56,541 nt of DNA. Origin: Arcobacter vandammei (GTDB lineage Bacteria > Campylobacterota > Campylobacteria > Campylobacterales > Arcobacteraceae). The position numbers and the translations under genes are program-made. Positions 35,765 through 43,312 of the stretch are shown here, one piece after another. A model generated the notes under the pieces. It saw only the letters and a list, made by a program, of their open reading frames with translations. It did not search any database and was not told where the DNA came from. Every line of letters begins with the position of its first letter. The first letter of the stretch is position 1. The stretch covers positions 1-56,541 of the forward strand of contig NZ_JADKPZ010000015.1 of assembly GCF_016106035.1 (NCBI RefSeq), in the 5' to 3' direction.

Positions 35765-36508
35765 TTATATATTTCCCACGATTTTATCAAGTGTATATTT
35801 CATGTCCTCATCCAATTGCATATTAGCCTTAAACCAATTTATATATTCAATATCTTCATTACAAATATCTTCAATATTTCTACCTTTATATTTTCCAAAT
35901 TTAAATTTTTTAATAAATACAGGAGTTTTTGTTAAATCTGTTAATGTTTGCATAGGATGTGTTTGTGTATATTGCTCTTTTGCTAGAGTTACTAATTTTG
36001 AAAGAAGTAGTTTCATAACTAACACATCACCAATTGCATCATGGGCTTTAATAGTAATATTATGTTTATTTGCTTCTTCTAACTCATTTTTATATAGTTC
36101 AAGTGAATATCTTAAATATTGTAATCGATGATAAGGTGAATCTTCTAAAAGATGTCTAGCACATCTTAGAGTATCAATCAAAGTAAAATTGTTTTTAAAT
36201 CCCTCTTTTTGTAACATTCCTAAGTCAAAAGGTAAATTATGAGCAATTAAAAAGTTTTCACTACTATTTAGTTCATTTAATCTTCTATAAAATTTTGAAT
36301 CAATAAATTTTGGTTTATTTTCTAATAAATCAGGAGTAATATTATGTACTTCCATAGCTTCAAGTTTTATAGGAATTTCACAAGAACATAATTCATCATA
36401 TACTTCAATTGGCTCTTTTATATCAATTATCATTGAACCTATTTGAATAATTCTATCTTCTTCGCTTGCGCCAGTTGTTTCTGTATCAAAAAGTACATAT
36501 TTTGCCAT
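35765..36508 (-). CDS. DEDDh 3'-5' exonuclease (DnaQ-like)
   Basis: This 247-residue exonuclease has ExoI FDTETTGA (Asp8, Glu10), ExoII FLIAHNLPFDLGML and ExoIII IKAHDAIGDV (His, then Asp), which makes up the full DEDDh set. A C-terminal extension (FKFGKYKGRNIEDICNEDIE) resembles the add-on found behind some exonuclease domains of this group. It is the first gene of the seven-gene operon that runs to mcrC, with the next ATG directly after its stop. The ATG at 36508 has AGGGGA upstream. No nucleic-acid substrate can be predicted from sequence. Confidence 0.9.
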   Translation of the reverse strand: MAKYVLFDTETTGASEEDRIIQIGSMIIDIKEPIEVYDELCSCEIPIKLEAMEVHNITPDLLENKPKFIDSKFYRRLNELNSSENFLIAHNLPFDLGMLQKEGFKNNFTLIDTLRCARHLLEDSPYHRLQYLRYSLELYKNELEEANKHNITIKAHDAIGDVLVMKLLLSKLVTLAKEQYTQTHPMQTLTDLTKTPVFIKKFKFGKYKGRNIEDICNEDIEYINWFKANMQLDEDMKYTLDKIVGNI

Positions 36509-36556
36509 TAAAAATCCCCTAGTTTTTTGTGTTTATTATTATATTATATTATAGTT

Positions 36557-36572
36557 ACATTACAAATAATGT
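36557..36572 (-). promoter_or_regulatory. Inverted repeat in the promoter region of the exonuclease-AddB-McrBC operon
   Basis: A perfect dyad ACATTA-CAAA-TAATGT, with one island-operator-like half site TGTCTA at its edge (36570-36575), lies upstream of a TATAAT-rich stretch. It does not have the 6-bp spacing of the other eight island operators and may answer to a different regulator. The rest of 36509-36640 shows nothing else. Confidence 0.4.
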
Positions 36573-36640
36573 CTAGTTATGGGTAAAATAAAGAAATAAA
36601 AATAATTGTGTTATATCTATACAAAATTTAAACAAATAAC

Positions 36641-37339
36641 TTATTTTAAATACTCTTCAATATCTTTTGCAATCTCATCAATAGCCAAACTGGCTTTTTT
36701 ATACAAAACTTTTGAGTAAAGTGTATCATTTAAAAATACACTTTTTTCTAAGTTATTTAAGATAGAAAATTTAATTTTTGAAGTTAAAAGTCTATCCGTA
36801 TTTATAACAGCTCCGCTAGTTCCTATTACAACTAAAACTTCACAATCATAAAATTCATTATACATATTTATATATTTTGGAGCATCTTCAGCAAAAAAGA
36901 CAATATTTGGTCTTAAAAAGCCACTACATTTTGGGCAAGTTTCATGCTTTTTAAACTGCTCTTCATATCCTATATTTACAATATTATTACAGTTTACACA
37001 TCTAATTTCTTGTAAAAAACCATGTAAATGAAGTACATCTTTACAGTTTGCTTTTTCAAACATATTATCAACATTTTGAGTAATAACTGCAATATCATCT
37101 GGATATTTATTTTTTAATTTTGCTACAACTTCATGAGCATAATTTGGTTTTTTATCTTTTAAATTTACCCTTAACATATCATAAAATTTTATTGTATTAT
37201 CTTTATTAAAATCCAAACAACCGCTAACACAAATATCTTCTATTTTATGGTTTTCCCAAAGTCCATCTTCATCTCTAAAAGTTGATATTCCACTCTCAGC
37301 ACTAATTCCTGCACCACTTAAAATTATTACTTTTGCCAA
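36641..37339 (-). CDS. Sirtuin (SIR2/CobB-like NAD-dependent deacylase)
   Basis: This 232-residue SIR2-family protein shows the NAD-binding signature GAGISAESGISTFRD (residues 9-23), ITQNVDNMF, catalytic His in LHLHGFLQEI, and a four-Cys zinc site (CVNC and CPKC, about 20 residues apart). The RPNIVFFAE and VVIGTSG segments follow. This is the pattern of the classical bacterial deacylase and not of the NAD-consuming SIR2 effectors of known defence systems, which lack the zinc site. The start is a TTG at 37339 with AAGGA upstream, 2 nt after the stop of the preceding gene, so the two are coupled. Confidence 0.92.
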   Translation of the reverse strand: MAKVIILSGAGISAESGISTFRDEDGLWENHKIEDICVSGCLDFNKDNTIKFYDMLRVNLKDKKPNYAHEVVAKLKNKYPDDIAVITQNVDNMFEKANCKDVLHLHGFLQEIRCVNCNNIVNIGYEEQFKKHETCPKCSGFLRPNIVFFAEDAPKYINMYNEFYDCEVLVVIGTSGAVINTDRLLTSKIKFSILNNLEKSVFLNDTLYSKVLYKKASLAIDEIAKDIEEYLK

Positions 37340-37341
37340 TT

Positions 37342-37830
37342 TTAATCCTTTTTCTTTATCTCGTTGAAATCTATTTCGCCTAAATCTATTATATTTGGTT
37401 CTAAAAACTCTAAATCTTTAAAATAATCATCTATTTTTTTCTTATTTTTATCTGATATTTTTTTAACTTTAGTTTTTATTTTTGGTAATTTTTTATCTAT
37501 TTTTCTATTTTTATTAAAAAATTTATCAATCTCTTTTTTATATGGATATTTTTTATAAATCAAAGCTTCAAACTCAAAATAACCATCATCTAAGATATGA
37601 ACTATAATATAACCTTTATTTGTATTAAAGATATTTATTCCTGTGGACTCTTCTTTAAAAGGTTTTTTAGATTTTAAATACACTGTTGCACAATCTTTTT
37701 GTCCACAGTTACATTTTGAGTGTAAAAATAGTCTATTTTGAATAATTTCATCTTTAAAAACATATCCAGCTTTAGACATAAATCTTTTTAGAAATTCAAG
37801 AAATATTGGAGTTTTATTTAATATATACAA
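37342..37830 (-). CDS. Unknown lysine-rich protein with a CxCxxxxC motif
   Basis: This 162-residue protein belongs to no family I recognise. The N-terminal half has SKCNCGQKDCATVYLKSKK, where the cysteines could bind a metal, and the C-terminal half is very basic and then acidic (KKLPKIKTKVKK, later LEFLEPNIIDLGEIDF). A TTG start at 37830 with AAGGAT 6 nt upstream is used, since no ATG is available. It directly precedes the sirtuin and may supply or bind its target, but this is inferred from position only. Confidence 0.55.
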   Translation of the reverse strand: MYILNKTPIFLEFLKRFMSKAGYVFKDEIIQNRLFLHSKCNCGQKDCATVYLKSKKPFKEESTGINIFNTNKGYIIVHILDDGYFEFEALIYKKYPYKKEIDKFFNKNRKIDKKLPKIKTKVKKISDKNKKKIDDYFKDLEFLEPNIIDLGEIDFNEIKKKD

Positions 37831-37868
37831 ATCTTATCCTTCTTATTTATTAAAATAATTATAATAAA

Positions 37869-38306
37869 CTAATAGATGCACTCTGGCATCTCTTTTTTTC
37901 TTAAATTTGTGTACTCTTTTACTAAATTATTTTTGCCTAATATTCGAGCTTTTTCAATAAAAAAATTTATAGAACAATCTATATCTTTATGTTGTTCAAA
38001 AGTTATCCCATTTTTTAATAAAGTTCTCTTATTTTCTAATAAGCTATCTACTCTAATTTTTTCATTTTCTAAATATTTATTGTAATATGATAATCTCTCG
38101 TTAATATATTCATTTACACTTTCATCTTTTATTTTTATATTTTCACTTTTTAATAAAATATATGTATTTTCGTTATTAAGTCCAAGAGCTTTATCGTTTC
38201 CCATATATGGTGCAATAAAAAAATATGCAATTATAAAAGATAGAATTGATGCAAAGATAAAATATGCAATATAATATTTAAAAATACTTTTAACTGTTTC
38301 AATCAT
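37869..38306 (-). CDS. Small membrane protein, unknown function
   Basis: This 145-residue protein has one N-terminal membrane segment (YYIAYFIFASILSFIIAYFF, about residues 9-28) and a charged, helical C-terminal domain. The start is placed at the ATG at 38306, which overlaps the upstream gene's stop (ATGA) and has GGAG upstream; a longer version would overlap that gene by 40 nt. It is coupled with the small membrane protein encoded before it, and the pair lies under operator copy 3. Confidence 0.6.
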   Translation of the reverse strand: MIETVKSIFKYYIAYFIFASILSFIIAYFFIAPYMGNDKALGLNNENTYILLKSENIKIKDESVNEYINERLSYYNKYLENEKIRVDSLLENKRTLLKNGITFEQHKDIDCSINFFIEKARILGKNNLVKEYTNLRKKEMPECIY

Positions 38307-38548
38307 TTTATTTCTCCATTTTTTATCATTCTTCTTGTCCAATCTTCATAACTCTCTTTTAGTTTAGGACTTTTAAACATATATTTCTCTTCATATGCTT
38401 GTGCAAATACTATATTTTTAATCTCTATATCTTTTTTTATAGCCAATAAAGAATATATTAAAAGAGCTAAACCTCCACCAAATATTATTGGGTACATTAA
38501 TAATTTTAACGCTACACCTATAATTGTTCTTAAAAAATCTATTATCAT
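38303..38548 (-). CDS. Small membrane protein, unknown function
   Basis: This 81-residue protein has a hydrophobic N-terminal half (VALKLLMYPIIFGGGLALLI and onward to about residue 36) and a charged C-terminal tail. No family is recognised. The ATG at 38548 comes 15 nt after the previous gene. It is translationally coupled to the next small membrane protein; together they might form a membrane complex, but no toxin or effector signature is visible. Confidence 0.6.
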   Translation of the reverse strand: MIIDFLRTIIGVALKLLMYPIIFGGGLALLIYSLLAIKKDIEIKNIVFAQAYEEKYMFKSPKLKESYEDWTRRMIKNGEIK

Positions 38549-38563
38549 TTGTAAGCCCTTTTT

Positions 38564-39175
38564 TTATAATAAATCATCTAAAGTATATCTATCTTTAATA
38601 TACTTCTTTAAATTTTTTAGTTCAGTTTCTAAATCATTTTTTATAATATTTAAATGATCTTTTAAATTTACTCTTGCTTCATAAGTAGATAAATCTATTT
38701 TCTTATGCTCTGAAATATAAAATGATTCTATTTTATTTAGTTCGATTTTTAGATTGTTTATATGTAAAAAACTACACTTTGGTTCAACAAAACCAACACT
38801 ATATCTATCTCTTACAAAAGCATAATATATTTTTGCACTATAAATATTGTTTACATATGTTTCAAATCCAAAATCACCATGTCCTAAATGTGAAAGATTA
38901 TGTAAATATTTTTTAACAGATTCATTTAATTGTTCCAAATCTTCATTAAAAAACTTTCTCCATTTATCAATAGGTTCTCCCCAAGATGAACCTTGCAAAT
39001 AAGGCTCACTAAAATCTAAAGCTAAATAGTGATTTGCAACTAAATTTAAATCACTTATAACATCTTTTAGATTTCTATAAACATCATAAACTTTTTTTGG
39101 ATTTGGTAAATTTTCTTCTTTTATCAAAGCTTCATCAAAAACTTTTTTTGTAAGAAATAGTATGTCTTTTATCAT
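38564..39175 (-). CDS. Unknown helical protein
   Basis: This 203-residue, mostly helical, soluble protein has a distinctive segment (LQGSSWGEPIDKWRKFFNED, then GHGDFGFETYVNNIYSAK). No family is recognised. It is the first gene after operator copy 3, with the ATG at 39175, AAGGA upstream and the operator 46 nt away. It heads a unit that continues through the two small membrane proteins and perhaps to the sirtuin. Confidence 0.6.
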   Translation of the reverse strand: MIKDILFLTKKVFDEALIKEENLPNPKKVYDVYRNLKDVISDLNLVANHYLALDFSEPYLQGSSWGEPIDKWRKFFNEDLEQLNESVKKYLHNLSHLGHGDFGFETYVNNIYSAKIYYAFVRDRYSVGFVEPKCSFLHINNLKIELNKIESFYISEHKKIDLSTYEARVNLKDHLNIIKNDLETELKNLKKYIKDRYTLDDLL

Positions 39176-39221
39176 TTTTTGTCCTTGTAGATTTATTTAT
39201 AAGAGATTATAAATAAACTAC

Positions 39222-39239
39222 TGGACATATTTGTGTCTA
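39222..39239 (-). promoter_or_regulatory. Island operator copy 3 with promoter
   Basis: TGGACA-TATTTG-TGTCTA is followed on the minus strand, 10 nt later, by TATAAT. The spacer GTAGTTTATT is identical to that behind operator copy 1. Confidence 0.85.
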
Positions 39240-39258
39240 GTTAAATATCTTTTTTTCT

Positions 39259-40179
39259 TTAAAATATCTCTTTTGCTTTTAATATTGCAAAAATTTCTTG
39301 CCCATACTGTCTTGTAGTTTTTTTATCTGTGATATTTATATTATTTTTTTTTAAGTAGTTCATTAAGAGTGGTCTTGCAACTACTTTTATATCATTTTCA
39401 TCAAATAATTGGATTTGTCCACTATCTCTTAAAATTAATTTATATAATTTATTATCAATTTCAAGTGAAATTTCTTTTTTAATTTCGCCTATATCTTCAC
39501 CAAATCTAAATTTGTTCACAGATGTATCTAAAGTTTTATTTACAAAATAAGCAAATGCTTTAAATGTATGTCTCATATATTCGTTTATAGGTGATATTTC
39601 TGCATTTTGCTCTTGTGTTAAAATAGATTGAATAATTCTCACTACAGTATTTTTATCTTCCAAAGAGCTATTCCAATAAATCCAAGTTTTTTTATCTGTT
39701 TTTAGATTATCAAATTCATCTTCCAAAATTTTATTATTTAAATCTGGAGTTATAAATATTACAGATAATTTATCTTCAGAAATCTTTTCTTCATTTTCAT
39801 CATTAATTACTGCTTCATAATATTGTTTTAATTGTTCTGGATTTGCTGCACCAGTTTTTATTTTATTTTCTATTATAATTCTATGTAATTCATTCCAATT
39901 GTTATCAAATATTTTAATCTGAACATCAATATCACTTCTTTTCCCATCGTAATAATATTGAACTTCTAAATCTATATCAAATTTTAATTGAGTTGATCCT
40001 ATTTTTTCTATGTATATAGAATAAATATTATTTTCATTTGATAATTCAAGAAAACTTTTTAAAAATTTATTTCCAACTCCATGATCTTGATTTGGATTTA
40101 ATAAATAAGCTAACATTGCTGACATGCTTGTTTCATGTAATCTTGATTTTCCCATACTCAATACACTAAATATATTCAT
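39259..40179 (-). CDS. PD-(D/E)XK nuclease-like protein
   Basis: This 306-residue protein resembles the PDDEXK_4 type of predicted nucleases. The core reads RLHETSMSAMLAYLLNPNQD at the N-terminus, then KRSDIDVQI (catalytic Asp), RIIIENKIKTGAANPEQLKQ (Glu-x-Lys) with the following YYEAV helix, and KLSVIFITPD. These match the fold's E...D...ExK order. The ATG at 40179 overlaps the stop of the gene before it (ATGA), so the two are coupled, and the WYL regulator lies directly upstream. It is probably an effector nuclease of the WYL-controlled unit, but the target is unknown. Confidence 0.8.
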   Translation of the reverse strand: MNIFSVLSMGKSRLHETSMSAMLAYLLNPNQDHGVGNKFLKSFLELSNENNIYSIYIEKIGSTQLKFDIDLEVQYYYDGKRSDIDVQIKIFDNNWNELHRIIIENKIKTGAANPEQLKQYYEAVINDENEEKISEDKLSVIFITPDLNNKILEDEFDNLKTDKKTWIYWNSSLEDKNTVVRIIQSILTQEQNAEISPINEYMRHTFKAFAYFVNKTLDTSVNKFRFGEDIGEIKKEISLEIDNKLYKLILRDSGQIQLFDENDIKVVARPLLMNYLKKNNINITDKKTTRQYGQEIFAILKAKEIF

Positions 40180-40982
40180 ATTTTTATTTCCTTTACATTA
40201 ATACTTATAGAATCTTTTATATCATCAAAAATAATATCATCTGCAATTTGAAACAATAACATTTCAGTAAAAAATGGATAATTTTCTGCTTGTATTTTCA
40301 TATCTTTAATTTGAATTTCTATATCTTTAAAAATTAATTTATTTAAATTTTTAGTTAATTCACACATTTTTAAATAACATTCTGATTTTTGAAAATAAAT
40401 ATCTCCAAATATATCATCGCCTTTACTATGAACTTTTAAACATTCTATATTTCCAAAATTGATAATTGAATCAACAGGCAGTAAAGTTAATAATTTGTTT
40501 CTACCACTTGGTTGAAAGAAGTATTTTTCAGTTTTATTATATTTTTTATTATATTTAAAAATTATCCAGTTTAAAGAGTAAATTACTCTTGAATCATATA
40601 TTACATATTTACTAAGATCTTTAAAAGAAGCAATTTTCGACCAGCTTGAAATTCTATCAAAACTATAATTTTTCATAGATTCCTTTAATGTATTAAAATC
40701 TTTATGAGTTTTAATTCCTCCCCAATCTTTTACAATCCATTCATGGATTTTTTTATCATCTTTTTGATTTAACATTTCATTTAAAATAAATTTCAAAAAT
40801 ATATCTTTATAAAAAGATTCTATCTCTTTAGGGAGATTTTCTTTTAAAGTATCAATTTTTTCAATTATATTGTCATTTAAAAAATCATTTCTTTTATTCT
40901 TTAAATATTCTAATATATCTATATTTTTTTCATAAAACTTATTATTTATATATTCAACGATAAATTTTTCTAGTGTTTTCAT
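40176..40982 (-). CDS. Unknown protein coupled to the nuclease
   Basis: This 268-residue protein has a central stretch (KIASFKDLSKYVIYDSRVIY, then SLNWIIF) that resembles a pattern (IYDSRV...LN) I recall from proteins encoded next to restriction-type genes. No catalytic motif is evident. It overlaps the PD-(D/E)XK gene by 4 nt and follows the WYL regulator by 26 nt, so regulator, this protein and the nuclease form one operon. It may be the targeting or antidote subunit. Confidence 0.65.
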   Translation of the reverse strand: MKTLEKFIVEYINNKFYEKNIDILEYLKNKRNDFLNDNIIEKIDTLKENLPKEIESFYKDIFLKFILNEMLNQKDDKKIHEWIVKDWGGIKTHKDFNTLKESMKNYSFDRISSWSKIASFKDLSKYVIYDSRVIYSLNWIIFKYNKKYNKTEKYFFQPSGRNKLLTLLPVDSIINFGNIECLKVHSKGDDIFGDIYFQKSECYLKMCELTKNLNKLIFKDIEIQIKDMKIQAENYPFFTEMLLFQIADDIIFDDIKDSISINVKEIKI

Positions 40983-41008
40983 ATTTATTCCTTGTTGTCT
41001 TTTATGTT

Positions 41009-41935
41009 TTATAATATCTCTTCCAAATATCCTTGTACTCTATCTTTTATCTCATCTGCTAAACTTTGTGGCTCTAACACTTTTATATATGGAATATAGT
41101 ATAAAATAAGTGGGAGTATTTCCATATTATTTGAAATTTTTATCTCTATTTCTATTGAGCCATCTCTATCTTCTCCAATTATACTTTGACCTCTAAGAGG
41201 TTTTCTTTCAAAATATTTTCTAATTTGTTTATCTATAAACAATCTTACTCTAAACTGAACATCCAAATTAAACCAAACACTATTTGCATATTTTAATCTC
41301 TCTTCAACTATAACAGGTATTTCAAATTTTGAATTAAGAGTTTCTATATTTTTTATAGATTTTAGGTGATATTTTTTGAAAATTTCTTTATCTTTTTGTA
41401 TATGAAATGCAAGTAAATACCAAAAGCCATCAAAGAATGCAAGTTTTAGTGGTTTTACATGAAAATTATATTTTTCATAATCAAACTTTATCTCCTCTTT
41501 TTCTTTAATAGCTTTTTCTATTTTCTCAAACAAAGCAACAGTTTTATCTTCAAGATATTCACCATTTACATTTGTAAATATTGGGTGATCTAGTTGTTGA
41601 GTAATTTGAGATAATAGCGAGTGAGCTTTTGAGTAAAATATATTTCCAGCACTCTTTGCCATCTCATCTAAAATACCAAGAATGAGTCTTTCATTTGTAT
41701 TTAAATCATCAGAGGCAAGTTTTGGATCAATCTTCCAAATTCTTCCCTCTTTTATAGCTCCTAAATCACTTAATACTTCATATAAATCTCTTTGAATTGT
41801 TTTTGTACTAACATCTAACTCTTTTGCTAATTCAGCAATTGTAAATCCGTGAACATTGTTTTTCAACATGGAGTAGATTTGATTTATTCTGTTGTATTTT
41901 GTATTGTCGTTTTGTTTTTGAATAATTTTTGGCAC
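41009..41935 (-). CDS. WYL-domain transcriptional regulator (HTH + WYL)
   Basis: This 308-residue regulator has an N-terminal winged helix (FTIAELAKELDVSTKTIQRD, about residues 31-50), a WYL ligand-sensing domain (about 135-230; FHVKPLKLAFFDGFWYLLAF) and the C-terminal WCX-type extension. WYL proteins such as BrxR and CapW repress phage-defence operons through inverted repeats. The start is GTG at 41935 with AAAGGA upstream. Operator copy 4 lies 62 nt before it, so it is probably autoregulated. It is the only transcription factor seen inside the island and the best candidate for the protein that reads the eight operators. Confidence 0.92.
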   Translation of the reverse strand: MPKIIQKQNDNTKYNRINQIYSMLKNNVHGFTIAELAKELDVSTKTIQRDLYEVLSDLGAIKEGRIWKIDPKLASDDLNTNERLILGILDEMAKSAGNIFYSKAHSLLSQITQQLDHPIFTNVNGEYLEDKTVALFEKIEKAIKEKEEIKFDYEKYNFHVKPLKLAFFDGFWYLLAFHIQKDKEIFKKYHLKSIKNIETLNSKFEIPVIVEERLKYANSVWFNLDVQFRVRLFIDKQIRKYFERKPLRGQSIIGEDRDGSIEIEIKISNNMEILPLILYYIPYIKVLEPQSLADEIKDRVQGYLEEIL

Positions 41936-41997
41936 TATTTTCCTTTGCGTAAAATAGTTTTTATTTTACATAACATTTATTAAATCCTTATATAATT

Positions 41998-42015
41998 TAG
42001 ACACTATTTTGTCCT
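41998..42015 (-). promoter_or_regulatory. Island operator copy 4 (in front of the WYL gene)
   Basis: TAGACA-CTATTT-TGTCCT is followed on the minus strand by TATATAA 4 nt later; the standard 10-nt spacing to a -10 hexamer is not kept here. It overlaps the 3' end of the small gene at 42004. Confidence 0.7.
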
Positions 42016-42303
42016 ATATTTTAAAATATTCCTAATATAAATTTTAAAAGAGAGCCAAAAACTACTCTGTAACTCATTTTCAATAGAAGCATAAATATCA
42101 AAATAGTTATCCAAATAATATTTATAATAGTTTGTAGTACAAAGTATTTGAATATATCTAGCAAAAAAATAACTATCTTTTATTAGCTCTTTCTCTTCTT
42201 TTTTTAATTTTGAGTAATCTTTGCAAATAGCTATTATTTCATTTAGTTTTTGGATTTTTTCATTTAACTCATCATTTAAAAAATCTAAAGTATCTATCAC
42301 CAC
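42004..42303 (-). CDS. Small unknown protein
   Basis: This 99-residue helical protein matches no known family (ELNEKIQKLNEIIAICKDY early, then aromatic-rich YYKYYLDNYFDIY). It has GTG starts (tandem GTG at 42303 and 42300) without a clear ribosome binding site, so the exact start is uncertain. Operator copy 5 lies 43 nt upstream. It sits between operators 4 and 5, upstream of the WYL gene. Confidence 0.5.
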   Translation of the reverse strand: MVIDTLDFLNDELNEKIQKLNEIIAICKDYSKLKKEEKELIKDSYFFARYIQILCTTNYYKYYLDNYFDIYASIENELQSSFWLSFKIYIRNILKYRTK

Positions 42304-42345
42304 AGATATATTATCTTGAAATGAAGAATTATTTATATTTTTATC

Positions 42346-42363
42346 TGGACATATTATTGTCTA
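42346..42363 (-). promoter_or_regulatory. Island operator copy 5
   Basis: TGGACA-TATTAT-TGTCTA is followed on the minus strand by TAAATA at 10 nt and TATAAA at 8 nt. It precedes the small gene at 42303. Confidence 0.75.
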
Positions 42364-42375
42364 TTTTAATTAATC

Positions 42376-42837
42376 TTAGTCTGCAAGTTCATCATCCCAC
42401 ATCTGTTTTACTTCATTATAGTTTTTTAAAGCAATTTCATAACTAATAGACCAAAAAACTGCATCTTTTGAAAGTGGATTACCTAATTCATCTTCATACT
42501 TTTTACAAATAGCATTATAAACTTCATCATCTTTTTTACAATCAATAACAATAGTTCCTAAATATGGATAAACCATATATCCAGGACTTACCATATCAAA
42601 TACCTCTTCAAGTTTTACATTAGGAAAATTATCTTTCATAAAATTTATAAACTCATCTCTAGCTATATTGTTTACATACTTTTTATTTAAATATCCAAAT
42701 ATTCCATTTTCAGCAGAATTTTGTTCGTTTCCAAAAGCATAAATATCATTATAAACAGTATTAAACACCATAAAATAAGTTTCTCTTTTCCTTATAGTTG
42801 CTACATATTCAGTTAATGTTTTTAATAATCTTGGCAT
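42376..42837 (-). CDS. Unknown protein
   Basis: This 153-residue acidic, probably cytoplasmic protein is of no recognised family. Distinct stretches are VYNDIYAFGNEQNSAENGIF and VSPGYMVYPYLGTIVIDCKK. The ATG at 42837 has AAAGGA upstream. It follows the SLOG-like gene by 28 nt and probably shares its promoter at operator copy 6. Confidence 0.6.
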   Translation of the reverse strand: MPRLLKTLTEYVATIRKRETYFMVFNTVYNDIYAFGNEQNSAENGIFGYLNKKYVNNIARDEFINFMKDNFPNVKLEEVFDMVSPGYMVYPYLGTIVIDCKKDDEVYNAICKKYEDELGNPLSKDAVFWSISYEIALKNYNEVKQMWDDELAD

Positions 42838-42865
42838 TTTTTGTTCCTTTTATTTTTTTTAATTG

Positions 42866-43213
42866 TTAATATTTAACTACTATTACTTCTTTTTCTAAAG
42901 TTTTTGCAAAAGTTATTGTATATTTTGTTCTTGTTGAATAACCATTCCAAAAGGCAACTATTAAATCTGATTGTATAACAATTTGTCTATTTCTAAAATG
43001 ATAAGCTCTTTTGTGCTTTTTAAAATCAGGATAAAATACTAATGTTTCTATATTGTTTTTATTCGCCCATTGAACTCCCATAGTATCAGCACCTTTTGCT
43101 CCACCACTTATGATTTTTGTAATAGTATTTTGTTCTTGAATTTTTTTCATAGTAGTATCAAGAAGCTCTTTATTTTTGAAATCACTACTTCCTATTATTG
43201 CTACATTTGACAT
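42866..43213 (-). CDS. SLOG-superfamily protein (DUF2493/YspA-like)
   Basis: This 115-residue Rossmann-like protein starts VAIIGSSDF and has the nucleotide-binding signature IISGGAKGADTMGVQWA, followed by a conserved FRNRQIVIQSDLIVAFWNG. This is the SLOG pattern found in DprA/YpsA relatives, some of which bind or sense nucleotide-derived signals in defence and conflict systems. The ATG at 43213 has AAAGGAG upstream. Divergent operator copy 6 lies 42 nt away. It may act as a nucleotide sensor, which is an inference from the superfamily. Confidence 0.8.
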   Translation of the reverse strand: MSNVAIIGSSDFKNKELLDTTMKKIQEQNTITKIISGGAKGADTMGVQWANKNNIETLVFYPDFKKHKRAYHFRNRQIVIQSDLIVAFWNGYSTRTKYTITFAKTLEKEVIVVKY

Positions 43214-43254
43214 TTTTCTCCTTTGAAAGATTTAAACAATTATATTTATTTATA

Positions 43255-43272
43255 AAGACATATTTTTGTCTA
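43255..43272. promoter_or_regulatory. Island operator copy 6, divergent promoter
   Basis: AAGACA-TATTTT-TGTCTA lies between the SLOG gene (minus) and the gene at 43313 (plus). On the plus strand TATAAT begins 10 nt after the site; on the minus strand TATAAT lies 6 nt after it. Confidence 0.8.
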
Positions 43273-43312
43273 TATTTATCTTTATAATTAAAGAAAAACA
43301 GTAAGGCAAGCT

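Noticed and set aside
35802-36131. 109-codon plus-strand open frame inside the exonuclease gene
   Set aside because: It is antisense to the DEDDh motifs, Ser/Phe/Leu-rich as expected from the complement of an AT-rich gene, and has no start signal.
23238-36508. Classical type I, II or III restriction-modification locus
   Set aside because: No methyltransferase motif or HsdR/Res-type subunit was found; the nucleases belong to modification-dependent or end-processing families.
36557-36575. Ninth copy of the island operator before the exonuclease-McrBC operon
   Set aside because: Only one half-site (TGTCTA) is present; the other arm is missing at the 6-bp spacing, and the dyad that exists there (ACATTA/TAATGT) is different. 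It is listed separately.
37869-38548. Toxin-antitoxin pair formed by the two small coupled genes
   Set aside because: Both encode membrane proteins with long soluble tails and no toxin or antitoxin motif; coupling alone is not enough.
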